A stretch of DNA of 59,218 bases from Pseudomonas triticifolii (GTDB lineage Bacteria > Pseudomonadota > Gammaproteobacteria > Pseudomonadales > Pseudomonadaceae), in assembly GCF_014358015.1 (NCBI RefSeq), contig NZ_JACONV010000026.1, forward strand, positions 1-59,218. Reading direction: 5' to 3'. Shown here one piece after another: positions 9,746-17,558 of this stretch (its first letter is position 1; each line of letters starts with the position of its first letter). The notes beneath the pieces were generated by a model. That model was not told the origin of the DNA, did not search any database, and saw only the letters and a list, made by a program, of their open reading frames with translations. The position numbers and the translations under genes were made by a program.

Positions 9746-9877
9746 ACACGTAACAAGCCACGTAACAAGCGAGCGTGAGCAGCACAGTGAACGCTTGTGC
9801 TCGCAGCCACTGAAGCGTCAGACTTGGCACCTCCCTCCGCTACACCTCGCCGTTTTCAGGTTGACCCCTCGGGAAAT

Positions 9878-10150
9878 GGTAATTTTGGTAATCGTTTTTT
9901 TGAAATACTCTGAAAGCCTTTAAAATCAAGGGCTTGAGAGACATTGTTAATGGTAATTTTATGGTAATTGATTAGTAAGATGATTACTTTTAGGCGGGGT
10001 AATTTCCATTTTAAAAAATATCGTTATAAATCAATAACTTATAAATAAATTACCTTCCAGATTACCCCTTATTACCCCCCTCAGTAATCGCTGTAAGCCA
10101 CGTCTCATAAGGCTTATAGGGCGACCGAATCTCAAAATTACCAAATTACC
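9878..10150. repeat. Mirrored array of GGTAAT / ATTACC hexamers
   Basis: Five GGTAAT start at 9878, 9887, 9952, 9963 and 9998; five ATTACC start at 10049, 10061, 10071, 10137 and 10145. All left-half copies are in one orientation and all right-half copies in the other, around a very AT-rich centre (about 10004-10048). Doublets near each end are separated from the inner sites by about 65 bases. Likely a protein-binding array: integrase arm sites, an excisionase site or an origin are all possible. Confidence 0.7.
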
Positions 10151-10789
10151 CTATCCCCGACGCCCTCCTGAAATTCCACTTTGCCATCACTCAAAAACAC
10201 ATGAGATCGGTTCGCCTGCCCGTTTTTTGATATCACGAAGGAAGGACGATGCGACCGCTTGAGATGCGCAGGCTTGTGAAATGGGGAGAAACAGCTACAG
10301 CCCCCAGCCCGCCTGACCTACAGGCTTTTAATTTGGTCGACAGCGATAGGGCTGTCCGAGCTTGAACTGATTGATCGCAATTTCGAAAACGCACCCAAAC
10401 TCCCGTTTTCGAATTTTTCGCCCAATGAATTCGGGGGTGCCAGCTTCTTGCCGCTTTCACCTCGTCAGCGGGCCGCTGTGCAATCGCGCTTCATTCCTTT
10501 GCAAAACCTTTCACAAAATGAAAATGCCGATCACCTGCACAGGCCCAAGGGCGGCGCGGGCTGCAGCCTCGTTTGCACCACGCGGCGGATTGCACAAAAA
10601 AATCACGCGAAGCCCGTCGGCGGGAGGGGGATAAGTGCTTTTTTGAAAGATTTTTTGTTGCGAATAGTCGGATGGCAGCGGCTTTCGACACGTAGAATGT
10701 GTGACTCAAGGCGGAAACGAGATCCCACGTCTCCTCCCCAAATCCTCTATACTCGTAGAATTTGATACCATTTTTGCAAGACGTGGAGC
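10151..10789. other. Prophage left-end non-coding region
   Basis: No convincing gene. It probably contains the promoter for the rightward ATPase operon; TATACT is present at about 10748-10753, some 35 bases before the start. Confidence 0.4.
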
Positions 10790-10795
10790 ATGGTT

Positions 10796-11875
10796 ATGAT
10801 CCAAGACTTTAAGGTGTCTGGGTTCAGACACTTCAAAAATATTGAGCTCACGCAGCTAAGGCGTGTGAACTTATTTGTGGGTAAGAATAGTGCTGGCAAG
10901 AGTGCGCTTCTTGAAGCATTCGTGCTATTTTTCAGCCAGATGTCTCCAAAATATCTACCTGAGATACATTCTTCTCGGCAAGAAAACTGGAATGCTGACG
11001 AAGACCTTTCTGAAGATAATCCGTTACGGCACCTATTCTTTGGTCATACACTCCCTGAGGTAGGTAAGCTGGGCTTCAGCTTGGCATCTACGGGGGATGA
11101 CAGATCCCTCGAAATTAGAATTAAAAACTACCACATAGAAATAGATGGACCAGCCACCACTTTAAGTCCGATCCCTGATGGCGTAGATGTAGAGCCGGAG
11201 TTTCTAGAGCCGTGCCTCGTTATATCTAATAAACTAACAACGAGACGAGTTACTAGATTAAGTCGTTACAATAGCTTGCGAAGGGCTAATTTTCACCCTA
11301 CTGCTTTAAGAGCGTCGCCCTCCGTTTACTTCATCCCAACTAAAGGGATAAGCGATCGTGATCTCGCAATGCTATGGGATTCGATCAGCCTTACAGATGC
11401 TGAAAAAGATGTTATCTCTGGACTAAAGTTAATCGAGCCGGACGTAGAAGGATTGGCTTTTGTTGGCTCTGACTCTAGAACAAGAGTAGCCCTAGTTAAA
11501 GTTGCAGGAAGTCCAGAACCTGTATCATTAAAAAGTTTAGGAGATGGGATGAGCAGAATACTTCAAATCATTCTATCGTTAGTAAACGCAAAAAATAATG
11601 TATTAATAATTGACGAGTTTGAAAATGGATTGCATTGGAGTGTGCAGGCCGCAGTCTGGTCGCTGGTATTCAAACTTTCAGAGAGATTGAATGTACAGGT
11701 CTTTGCCACCACGCACAGCCGGGATTGCATCGAGAGTTTTGAGAAGATATGGAGCTCCGACCGCAATGTAGGATATTTTGCGCGAGTACAGAAGAAAAAT
11801 GGAGAGGCTACGGTCAGAGAGTATAATTTTGACCTACTTAAAGACTCTATCGAAACAGATGTAGAGGTGCGATGA
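10796..11875 (+). CDS. AAA-family ATPase (OLD/AAA_15-like), candidate defence gene
   Basis: 359 residues from the second ATG; GGAG lies 7 bases before it, whereas the ATG at 10790 is too close. Walker A is VGKNSAGKS near the N-terminus, a signature-like SLGDGMSR precedes Walker B NVLIIDEFENG, and VFATTHSRDC supplies the switch histidine. This is the SMC/Rad50-like ATPase type seen in OLD and PARIS defence proteins. The next gene starts 1 base after its stop and has a TOPRIM-like motif set, a known pairing. AT-rich codons contrast with the phage genes, suggesting cargo of separate origin. Confidence 0.82.
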   Translation: MIQDFKVSGFRHFKNIELTQLRRVNLFVGKNSAGKSALLEAFVLFFSQMSPKYLPEIHSSRQENWNADEDLSEDNPLRHLFFGHTLPEVGKLGFSLASTGDDRSLEIRIKNYHIEIDGPATTLSPIPDGVDVEPEFLEPCLVISNKLTTRRVTRLSRYNSLRRANFHPTALRASPSVYFIPTKGISDRDLAMLWDSISLTDAEKDVISGLKLIEPDVEGLAFVGSDSRTRVALVKVAGSPEPVSLKSLGDGMSRILQIILSLVNAKNNVLIIDEFENGLHWSVQAAVWSLVFKLSERLNVQVFATTHSRDCIESFEKIWSSDRNVGYFARVQKKNGEATVREYNFDLLKDSIETDVEVR

Positions 11876-11876
11876 G

Positions 11877-12512
11877 GTGAGCACCATAAAACACAAAGGA
11901 CCAAATGTTTTATTGGTAGAAGGGAAAAATGATGCCCACTTGGTATTTGCATTATGTGAATATTTTAAACTCCCGGATTTTTTCGGGATATACGACTGTG
12001 AGTCTGACTTAAAAGTAATGCAACGTTTGAACGCATTGCTAGCAGGATCCGAACCCTTGCATAAAGTGGGTGTGATTTTAGATGCAGACGCTCCGAGCCT
12101 GAGCTCGAAGTGGCAAAGCGTCAGCAGCTTACTTTCTAACTCCGGGTACATTGTTCCACAGCGGCCTGAGAAAAACGGAACGATATTAACAGCAGTTGAT
12201 CGGCCGGTCATAGGAATCTGGCTCATGCCAGATAACGAAATTGATGGAATGTTGGAAGACTTTTGTATGCGCCTTGCCCCTCAAAGCTCTATTGACTTTG
12301 CTCAAAAATGCGTGCGTGAGGCTGCAGCAGATGGCCATACAAGCTTTACTTCTACCCATGCTGCAAAAGCAGCAATTCATACGTTCTTAGCATGGCAGGA
12401 TGAGCCAGGGATGCCACTAGGATTAGCGGTTAAAGCAAGAGCTCTAGATCCGACTCAACCTATTGCCTTGTTATTCAAAGACTTTTTGGTTGCCTTGTTC
12501 GACCGTAGTTAA
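11877..12512 (+). CDS. DUF3226-type protein with TOPRIM-like motifs
   Basis: 211 residues with a GTG start just after the ATPase stop, so the two are translationally coupled. Near the N-terminus VLLVEGKNDAHLV gives the conserved Glu of a TOPRIM fold, and VGVILDADAP gives the DxD pair. These motifs bind metal in nucleases of the OLD group. I infer an effector nuclease controlled by the ATPase, in the style of OLD or PARIS systems; the family itself (DUF3226) is recognised from motif pattern, and its activity is not proven. Confidence 0.75.
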   Translation: MSTIKHKGPNVLLVEGKNDAHLVFALCEYFKLPDFFGIYDCESDLKVMQRLNALLAGSEPLHKVGVILDADAPSLSSKWQSVSSLLSNSGYIVPQRPEKNGTILTAVDRPVIGIWLMPDNEIDGMLEDFCMRLAPQSSIDFAQKCVREAAADGHTSFTSTHAAKAAIHTFLAWQDEPGMPLGLAVKARALDPTQPIALLFKDFLVALFDRS

Positions 12513-13064
12513 TCGCGATTACGAAGTAAGCTAAACGTAAAATTTAGTGATGGGACAGAATGCTTCTTTCTCAGAACGAACACGGTAGTGGCTGCCCCCG
12601 TACGCCGAATTTCTAATATTTTCTGACAGATGTAGGTTGTACTGATTAACTTTCGATGATAATCAGGCATGGAATTGTAACTCAGTTGCAATAGTAGGGC
12701 GGACGGTGCTTGTCAGTGACAAAGCTTCGCTGTCGCAAAAATTTGGAGCCAATTATAAAGTGCCTTTTATTAATCCAATTCAATGTGCTTTTCGCAGGTG
12801 TTCAATGGTGACGATTTGAGCCATATGCTTTAATTGGCGTGCGTGGTACTGGCTTATATCATCGCCCCCCCAACTGGGCAATGAGGGGCTGTCTCGCGAA
12901 AGCAATTGTTATGATTTTAATTACGTCATGCATACATAAATTTGATTTTGTAAGAAAAGATTTTCGGCTAACATTTTGTTCGATCGCAAAAACTTCCGTA
13001 TAGCAAAAAAAATTGCCACTAGCATGACAGCCATCATCAACAAGTAAGTCGATAAGGAAAGCGA
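12513..13064. other. Intergenic region, no gene recognised
   Basis: About 550 AT-rich bases between the ATPase pair and the membrane protein gene. A 63-residue hydrophobic frame on the minus strand (12921-13112) overlaps the next gene and lacks a good start signal. I see no supported gene. Confidence 0.35.
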
Positions 13065-13874
13065 ATGCTGTATGAGAAAAGCGTCAAAGCCAAGAAAAGC
13101 ATATTTGCTCAACCGTTAGTTATAATAACGACAATCTTCTCTATTCAAATAGCGCTTGCAGTATTAATCATGGATTTCCCTTCAAAATTTTGGGAGTTCA
13201 GGCTGTTTGATTTTTTTACTCTCATAGCTCAAATGGCAACTGCCGGAGCTTTTTACATAGGCTTTAGGCAATACAATGAAAATAAACAAAAGGATCGACA
13301 AGCAGTGCTATCAGTAGAATGTCGTGCATTGGTCCAAAGCATGTCTTTACTAATAGTTAAGGTTACCGAGGGTGACGCTTCGCCAGACAATTACGACAGA
13401 GACTTCACAAAGCTATGCAATCAAGCGGCTGATTATAGAGAGATTTTCTCGGCGATGCGAGAGGACATAGTTAAGGGAATCGCCCGTATGCACTGGCAAG
13501 ACATGTACTTTAATGAATTCAGACCTCGGATAAGATTTTTATCACACTTTGTATTTTTGCCGAATGCTGGCATTAAAAAAGACCTAGTCCACGCATGTGA
13601 CACGCGACTCAACCCCACAATCCCTGAAAAGCTTTCTGACATACTTAACTTTAGCTTCAGGGTTAAAATGGTAGTTTTAGATCCGGAAATTTCTAGCAAG
13701 CTCGATACATCTAGATGGAGCTGGGTCGACAGTATGTACAGTGAGTTTTTTGACAATAAAAACCTTAATGATCTTTTATATGGCACGCTAAATAAAGCCG
13801 ATATGTACACCCAAGCGCCACTGCTATACAGTCTTTATAAGCTTAGACAGATAAGAGCTGGACTTACTAATTAA
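13065..13874 (+). CDS. Unknown membrane protein, prophage cargo
   Basis: 269 residues; not recognised. Two hydrophobic segments lie at about 15-36 and 46-66, followed by a charged helical region of 200 residues expected in the cytoplasm. AAGGAA precedes the ATG. Low GC and position between the ATPase pair and the tail operon mark it as cargo. Two-helix membrane proteins with a large soluble part occur in phage exclusion systems, but there is no direct evidence of that role here. Confidence 0.65.
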   Translation: MLYEKSVKAKKSIFAQPLVIITTIFSIQIALAVLIMDFPSKFWEFRLFDFFTLIAQMATAGAFYIGFRQYNENKQKDRQAVLSVECRALVQSMSLLIVKVTEGDASPDNYDRDFTKLCNQAADYREIFSAMREDIVKGIARMHWQDMYFNEFRPRIRFLSHFVFLPNAGIKKDLVHACDTRLNPTIPEKLSDILNFSFRVKMVVLDPEISSKLDTSRWSWVDSMYSEFFDNKNLNDLLYGTLNKADMYTQAPLLYSLYKLRQIRAGLTN

Positions 13875-13913
13875 AATCTCGTATGTGACAATTTTACATC
13901 TCGCAACTGGCAG

Positions 13914-14888
13914 CTAAATCGTAATTAGTTTGAGTGGGCCGGACACCTCGACAACTCTCAATGCGTTACTAGTGAATGCAGATGCATTTACCGGTGGCTG
14001 CCCCACTTGCGGGTGGACATGCGCAGCGATTTGCGCGTTCATCTCTTGCAGCAGATCCAGGGTGTCACAGAGTGCCCTAAAAATGTTTACGTTACTCGAC
14101 CCAACCCAGTTCTTTGGCGCCTGCAAGCGTTGGCTCTCTTTGCTTATGCTTTCGCGCAGTCCTTGGATCCTCTCCGACATATCGCCGCCTATCGACGCGT
14201 TATGCTTGTTGCCCACCACGACGTTGAGGTCGCGCCCAGTCGCCTGGTGCATGTCATCGACTGCAGCGAGTGTGGCGGTACCGGCTGAATTGAGCTTTAG
14301 CGCGCCCAGGGCGTTGATCTTCTTGATGCCCCCCACTTCCTCGGTGGAATGGTTCTCCACGTCCTGGACGTGGCTCTGGTACTTCTCGCTGTTACCCAGG
14401 GCTTCCACTTCGCGCTCGATCGCGTGGTCGCGGATCTTGCCGTCAGTCAGGCGCAGCCAGTTGCCGTCCGCGTCGACGCGTTGCTGCACTGCATCGCTGT
14501 GCTGCCACACCTGGTCACCCTTCGGCACCTTGGGCAGGCTCAGGCCGTGCGGCAGGATCGTTTGGATGTAGGGCTTGCTGGGCGAGCCATACGCGAAGCA
14601 CACCACCACCTGGGTGCCTTCCTGGGGAAAAGCGAACATGCCCATTTCTTCACCGCCCGAAGGCAATGGCAAGGGCACGCCGGCCAGCAACGGCACTGCA
14701 GGATCGGCTTCACCGTCCTGACCCAGTACTTCAATGTCGACCGCGTACCGTGGCCGGAAGTCGTCGCACATCGATGCGCCTGCAGGAGCGTCAGCCACTC
14801 CGACCACGCGGGCAAAGCGCGGCAGGTGATAACCGCCGGTGAGTTCGGGAAAAAGGCGTTCTACGCTGCGCTTGATTGCGTCGTCCAT
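13914..14888 (-). CDS. Baseplate spike / gpV-like protein
   Basis: 324 residues; last gene of the leftward late operon. The N-terminal half has an OB-fold character (RFARVVGV ... YAVDIEVLG ... GTQVVVCFAYGSPSKPYIQ) as in phage Mu gp45/P2 gpV and VgrG-type spikes. A repeat-like beta region (about 150-220) follows, and AHVHPQVGQ lies near the end. The protein should form the tip that pierces the outer membrane. It overlaps the hub gene upstream. Confidence 0.8.
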   Translation of the reverse strand: MDDAIKRSVERLFPELTGGYHLPRFARVVGVADAPAGASMCDDFRPRYAVDIEVLGQDGEADPAVPLLAGVPLPLPSGGEEMGMFAFPQEGTQVVVCFAYGSPSKPYIQTILPHGLSLPKVPKGDQVWQHSDAVQQRVDADGNWLRLTDGKIRDHAIEREVEALGNSEKYQSHVQDVENHSTEEVGGIKKINALGALKLNSAGTATLAAVDDMHQATGRDLNVVVGNKHNASIGGDMSERIQGLRESISKESQRLQAPKNWVGSSNVNIFRALCDTLDLLQEMNAQIAAHVHPQVGQPPVNASAFTSNALRVVEVSGPLKLITI

Positions 14889-15571
14889 CGGATGGCCATC
14901 TGTGTGCCGGCAAGCGTGACACTGGTGATCCGCTCGCCTTGGTTGATAGTTACGCCTGGTCGCAACCCGGGAAGGGCCGAGACCATCGCGCTTTGATTGC
15001 CCTGGTAGCCGTCAAACAGGCTGACAGGGAGCTGCAGCGGCGGTCGGACGCCAAAGAAACTGTCCGCCCAGGAACCCACGAACACTTCACCGTCGCCCTG
15101 CTGCTGCCACATAAAGTCGGGAATACCGAACACGAGACCCATGCTGTCCATCGCCTGATAGCCGGCAGCCAGGCTGTAAAAAAACGGGGCTTTCACTTTC
15201 GTGTAAGGCTGATCCGGCACGCGAAAGCGCAGGCCGGTCTTGCTGCTGATCTCGGTCAGCACGGCGCGCAAATCCACGTGGCGCAGGTTCAGCGGCAGGG
15301 ACTTGCCCAGGACTGCGGCCATCTCACGGCAGAACACCACCTGCTCGATGCCGTTCGCCGCGGTGCAGCGCTCGACGTAGCCGATAAAGTGACGCTGCAG
15401 CGCGGCTTCGTTGTAGCCGATATCGAGCGTCACCAGGCCGTGGACCTGCGCGCCGGCCTGGACGGTGAACGTGGCACGCCCGGGGCTTTTCAAATCGAGG
15501 CGAACATCGTCGGTCACCAGGGGCACCACCACGCCGCCGATCGTCAGCACTTTATGCAGCTTCATGCTCAT
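14861..15571 (-). CDS. Baseplate hub protein (gpD-like)
   Basis: 236 residues. Position directly before the spike gene, and sequence features such as HFIGYVERCTAANGIEQVVFCREMAAVLG, fit a tail hub protein of the gpD/VgrG N-terminal type that links tube, tape measure and spike. Start overlaps the stop of the upstream gene (ATGA-type coupling). Confidence 0.7.
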   Translation of the reverse strand: MSMKLHKVLTIGGVVVPLVTDDVRLDLKSPGRATFTVQAGAQVHGLVTLDIGYNEAALQRHFIGYVERCTAANGIEQVVFCREMAAVLGKSLPLNLRHVDLRAVLTEISSKTGLRFRVPDQPYTKVKAPFFYSLAAGYQAMDSMGLVFGIPDFMWQQQGDGEVFVGSWADSFFGVRPPLQLPVSLFDGYQGNQSAMVSALPGLRPGVTINQGERITSVTLAGTQMAIRWTTQSSAA

Positions 15572-16113
15572 GGCGTGCCGCCCAAGTAGGTGTCCACCTT
15601 CTTGAGCACGGCCTCAAACCCGGTCAGTTCTTGCGGCATCGTGCCGCCTGCAGCGCCTGCTGCGCCTCCATCGACACCTTCACCAGGTGCCGACTGCGAG
15701 GTCACCGCGTTGCCGGCGCGCCGGTTTTCGACCTTCTCAGGGTTGGAGAGCTTTTCCGACAGCGTGAACTGGACGATCCATTGCGACAGGCTGTCGTCTT
15801 CCCGGGCGCTGACCCCATCGGAAAACGCCACCTGCCGGATCCCGAAGGCCTCGGCCGTGTCGTTGACGATCCGGTACGTGGTGAGCTGGCCACCGCTTTC
15901 GGTGCCTTCGGCCAGTCGCATCAGGGTGCGAAGGTTGGCCTTGTCCTTGAAGGGAATCGTCATCGCGACCGTCAGCGTCTTGGGCTTGAAGCCTTTGTGG
16001 GACTTCTCGGTGCCGCTGGTTTGCCCGGACATGTCGTCGCTCTCGATCTTGAGGTTGGCCGTGACCTTCATCCGGTTGCCGATGACTTGTTCACCGTTGA
16101 TCAAGAGTGTCAT
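15568..16113 (-). CDS. Phage baseplate/tail protein, HP1-like
   Basis: 181 residues. The first 130 residues are beta-rich (TLLINGEQVIGNRMKVTANLKIESDDMSGQ) and resemble tail or baseplate complex proteins of HP1-like phages. A glycine/alanine-rich linker leads to a short C-terminal helix. Its ATG overlaps neighbouring genes on both sides by 4 bases. Exact position in the baseplate is unknown. Confidence 0.6.
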   Translation of the reverse strand: MTLLINGEQVIGNRMKVTANLKIESDDMSGQTSGTEKSHKGFKPKTLTVAMTIPFKDKANLRTLMRLAEGTESGGQLTTYRIVNDTAEAFGIRQVAFSDGVSAREDDSLSQWIVQFTLSEKLSNPEKVENRRAGNAVTSQSAPGEGVDGGAAGAAGGTMPQELTGFEAVLKKVDTYLGGTP

Positions 16114-17036
16114 AGGCCCACCAGCTCACGAACGAAGCTCAGGCCCTGCAGCGAGCCAACCAGCATCACGCCGGACGACAGGACCCATTCATGCCCCGGG
16201 CCATCATCGCCGTCCAGCAGCTGGGCACGCAGCTCGCTGGCATCACCTGGCCCCAGCAGGCGGGCCTGCATGCTGGTATCTGGCGTGCCGCCGGCGAGCA
16301 GTTCTTTCAGGTCGTTAAGCTTGCTGTCCTGAGCCAGGGCCTGTTCGGCTTTGCGCTGAACCAGCGCGGTCAGGTCATCGAGCGGCGAGCTGTCGGCCGC
16401 GTAGCTTTCCAGGCGGGCCAGTTGGCCGTTGATCGAGGCGCTGGCTTCCTTGAGCACCGTGCAGCGCTCAAGCGGCAGATCGGCCCAGCGTGGCAACGTG
16501 CCGGCGCTCGGCATTTCCAACTTCGACGTGTCCAGGTCGAACAGGTGTTGTGCACGGCGCTCGGCCTTCTGCAGTTCTGCGATCGGCAGCAGCGCGTTGA
16601 ATTTGGAGAGCACGCCGGCCATCTGGTCAAAGCGTGTGCCCAGGAACAGGATCACCAGGGCGTACTGCTCGCCGGTGGGTCTGGCGGTGTCGGTGTTGTC
16701 CTCGAGCTTTTCAGCCAGGCGCTGCACCAGGTTGGGAGCCGACAGGAAGCGCTGGTAGCCAGTGCCCTGCCCCACACCGCTCTGGAACGGCGTGACCACC
16801 ACACACTTGGGAATCTCGCCCAGTTGGCCGTCCAGGGCGGCGCGTCCGGTTGCAATCACGCCTTTGACCGCCTCGCCGATCAGACTCAGGTCCGTGGTGA
16901 CCTGGCCGGCCAGGCTGCCCAGTCGTTCAGATGCGCTGTCGAGCTGGGCGGCCGCCATGTCATTGAGCCCGCCCATTTGGTCCATCCACTGAGTGGCCTG
17001 GGCGGGCCACTGCATGGTCACGGGTGCCCAGTTCAT
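16110..17036 (-). CDS. Unknown late phage protein
   Basis: 308 residues, not recognised. Largely helical, with coiled-coil-like stretches at about 20-70 and 200-260; no membrane segment. Overlaps both neighbours by 4 bases, so it is expressed with the tail genes. HP1-like phages often have a large unassigned protein here. A tail or baseplate role is inferred from position only. Confidence 0.55.
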   Translation of the reverse strand: MNWAPVTMQWPAQATQWMDQMGGLNDMAAAQLDSASERLGSLAGQVTTDLSLIGEAVKGVIATGRAALDGQLGEIPKCVVVTPFQSGVGQGTGYQRFLSAPNLVQRLAEKLEDNTDTARPTGEQYALVILFLGTRFDQMAGVLSKFNALLPIAELQKAERRAQHLFDLDTSKLEMPSAGTLPRWADLPLERCTVLKEASASINGQLARLESYAADSSPLDDLTALVQRKAEQALAQDSKLNDLKELLAGGTPDTSMQARLLGPGDASELRAQLLDGDDGPGHEWVLSSGVMLVGSLQGLSFVRELVGL

Positions 17037-17548
17037 TGCGCTGCGCCCATCACTTCGGCATAGGCGCTCTGGTAAGCCACTGCGAAATCGGCGTTGATGT
17101 CGATCGCTTCTTGCATGGCGAGCGTATCCGCCGCTTCGATGGCCTCCATCACCAAGCGTTCACCCCGGAAACACGCCCGACGATGCGCCGCCACAGCTAG
17201 GGCGATTGGCTCCATGGTTTCGAGGTCTACGACCTGCCAGCCATTCGCAGCCTTCCAGTCAGTGTTCGGAATCAACCCGTATTTCAGGTCTGTGTAAGTG
17301 CTGCTCAACTGCCCTTGGCTTTCTCGATCAGTCAGGACGCGCAGACCATCAGCCAGCTGCAGGCCTCCTACCTCAAAGCTCAGGCGATATTCAGCCAGGC
17401 GCCTCAGCATGCCGGGTTGATTCATCTTGATCACCAGGCGCTCGGCCTCGGCTTCATCGGCAGCGTTATGCACTGCACGGTAAGGCGTGTTCGGGTCGGT
17501 GTTGACGACCAGGGCACTGCCGTTTTCAAACGTTTCAATCATGTACAT
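17033..17548 (-). CDS. Tail-fibre associated protein (DUF4376-like)
   Basis: 171 residues, directly downstream of the tail-fibre gene, the usual location of a fibre assembly chaperone. The C-terminal half (RRACFRGERLVMEAIEAADTL ... AVAYQSAYAEV) recalls DUF4376 domains of phage fibre assembly proteins. Either the first or third residue (Met) may be the start. Likely helps fold or attach the fibre. Confidence 0.55.
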   Translation of the reverse strand: MYMIETFENGSALVVNTDPNTPYRAVHNAADEAEAERLVIKMNQPGMLRRLAEYRLSFEVGGLQLADGLRVLTDRESQGQLSSTYTDLKYGLIPNTDWKAANGWQVVDLETMEPIALAVAAHRRACFRGERLVMEAIEAADTLAMQEAIDINADFAVAYQSAYAEVMGAAQ

Positions 17549-17558
17549 TCGGCAGTCC

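Noticed and set aside
9878..10150. CRISPR-like array
   Set aside because: The repeated unit is only six bases and spacing is irregular, with orientation reversed at the centre.
12921..13112. 63-residue hydrophobic frame on the minus strand
   Set aside because: It starts at TTG without a ribosome-binding site and overlaps the start of a better supported rightward gene.
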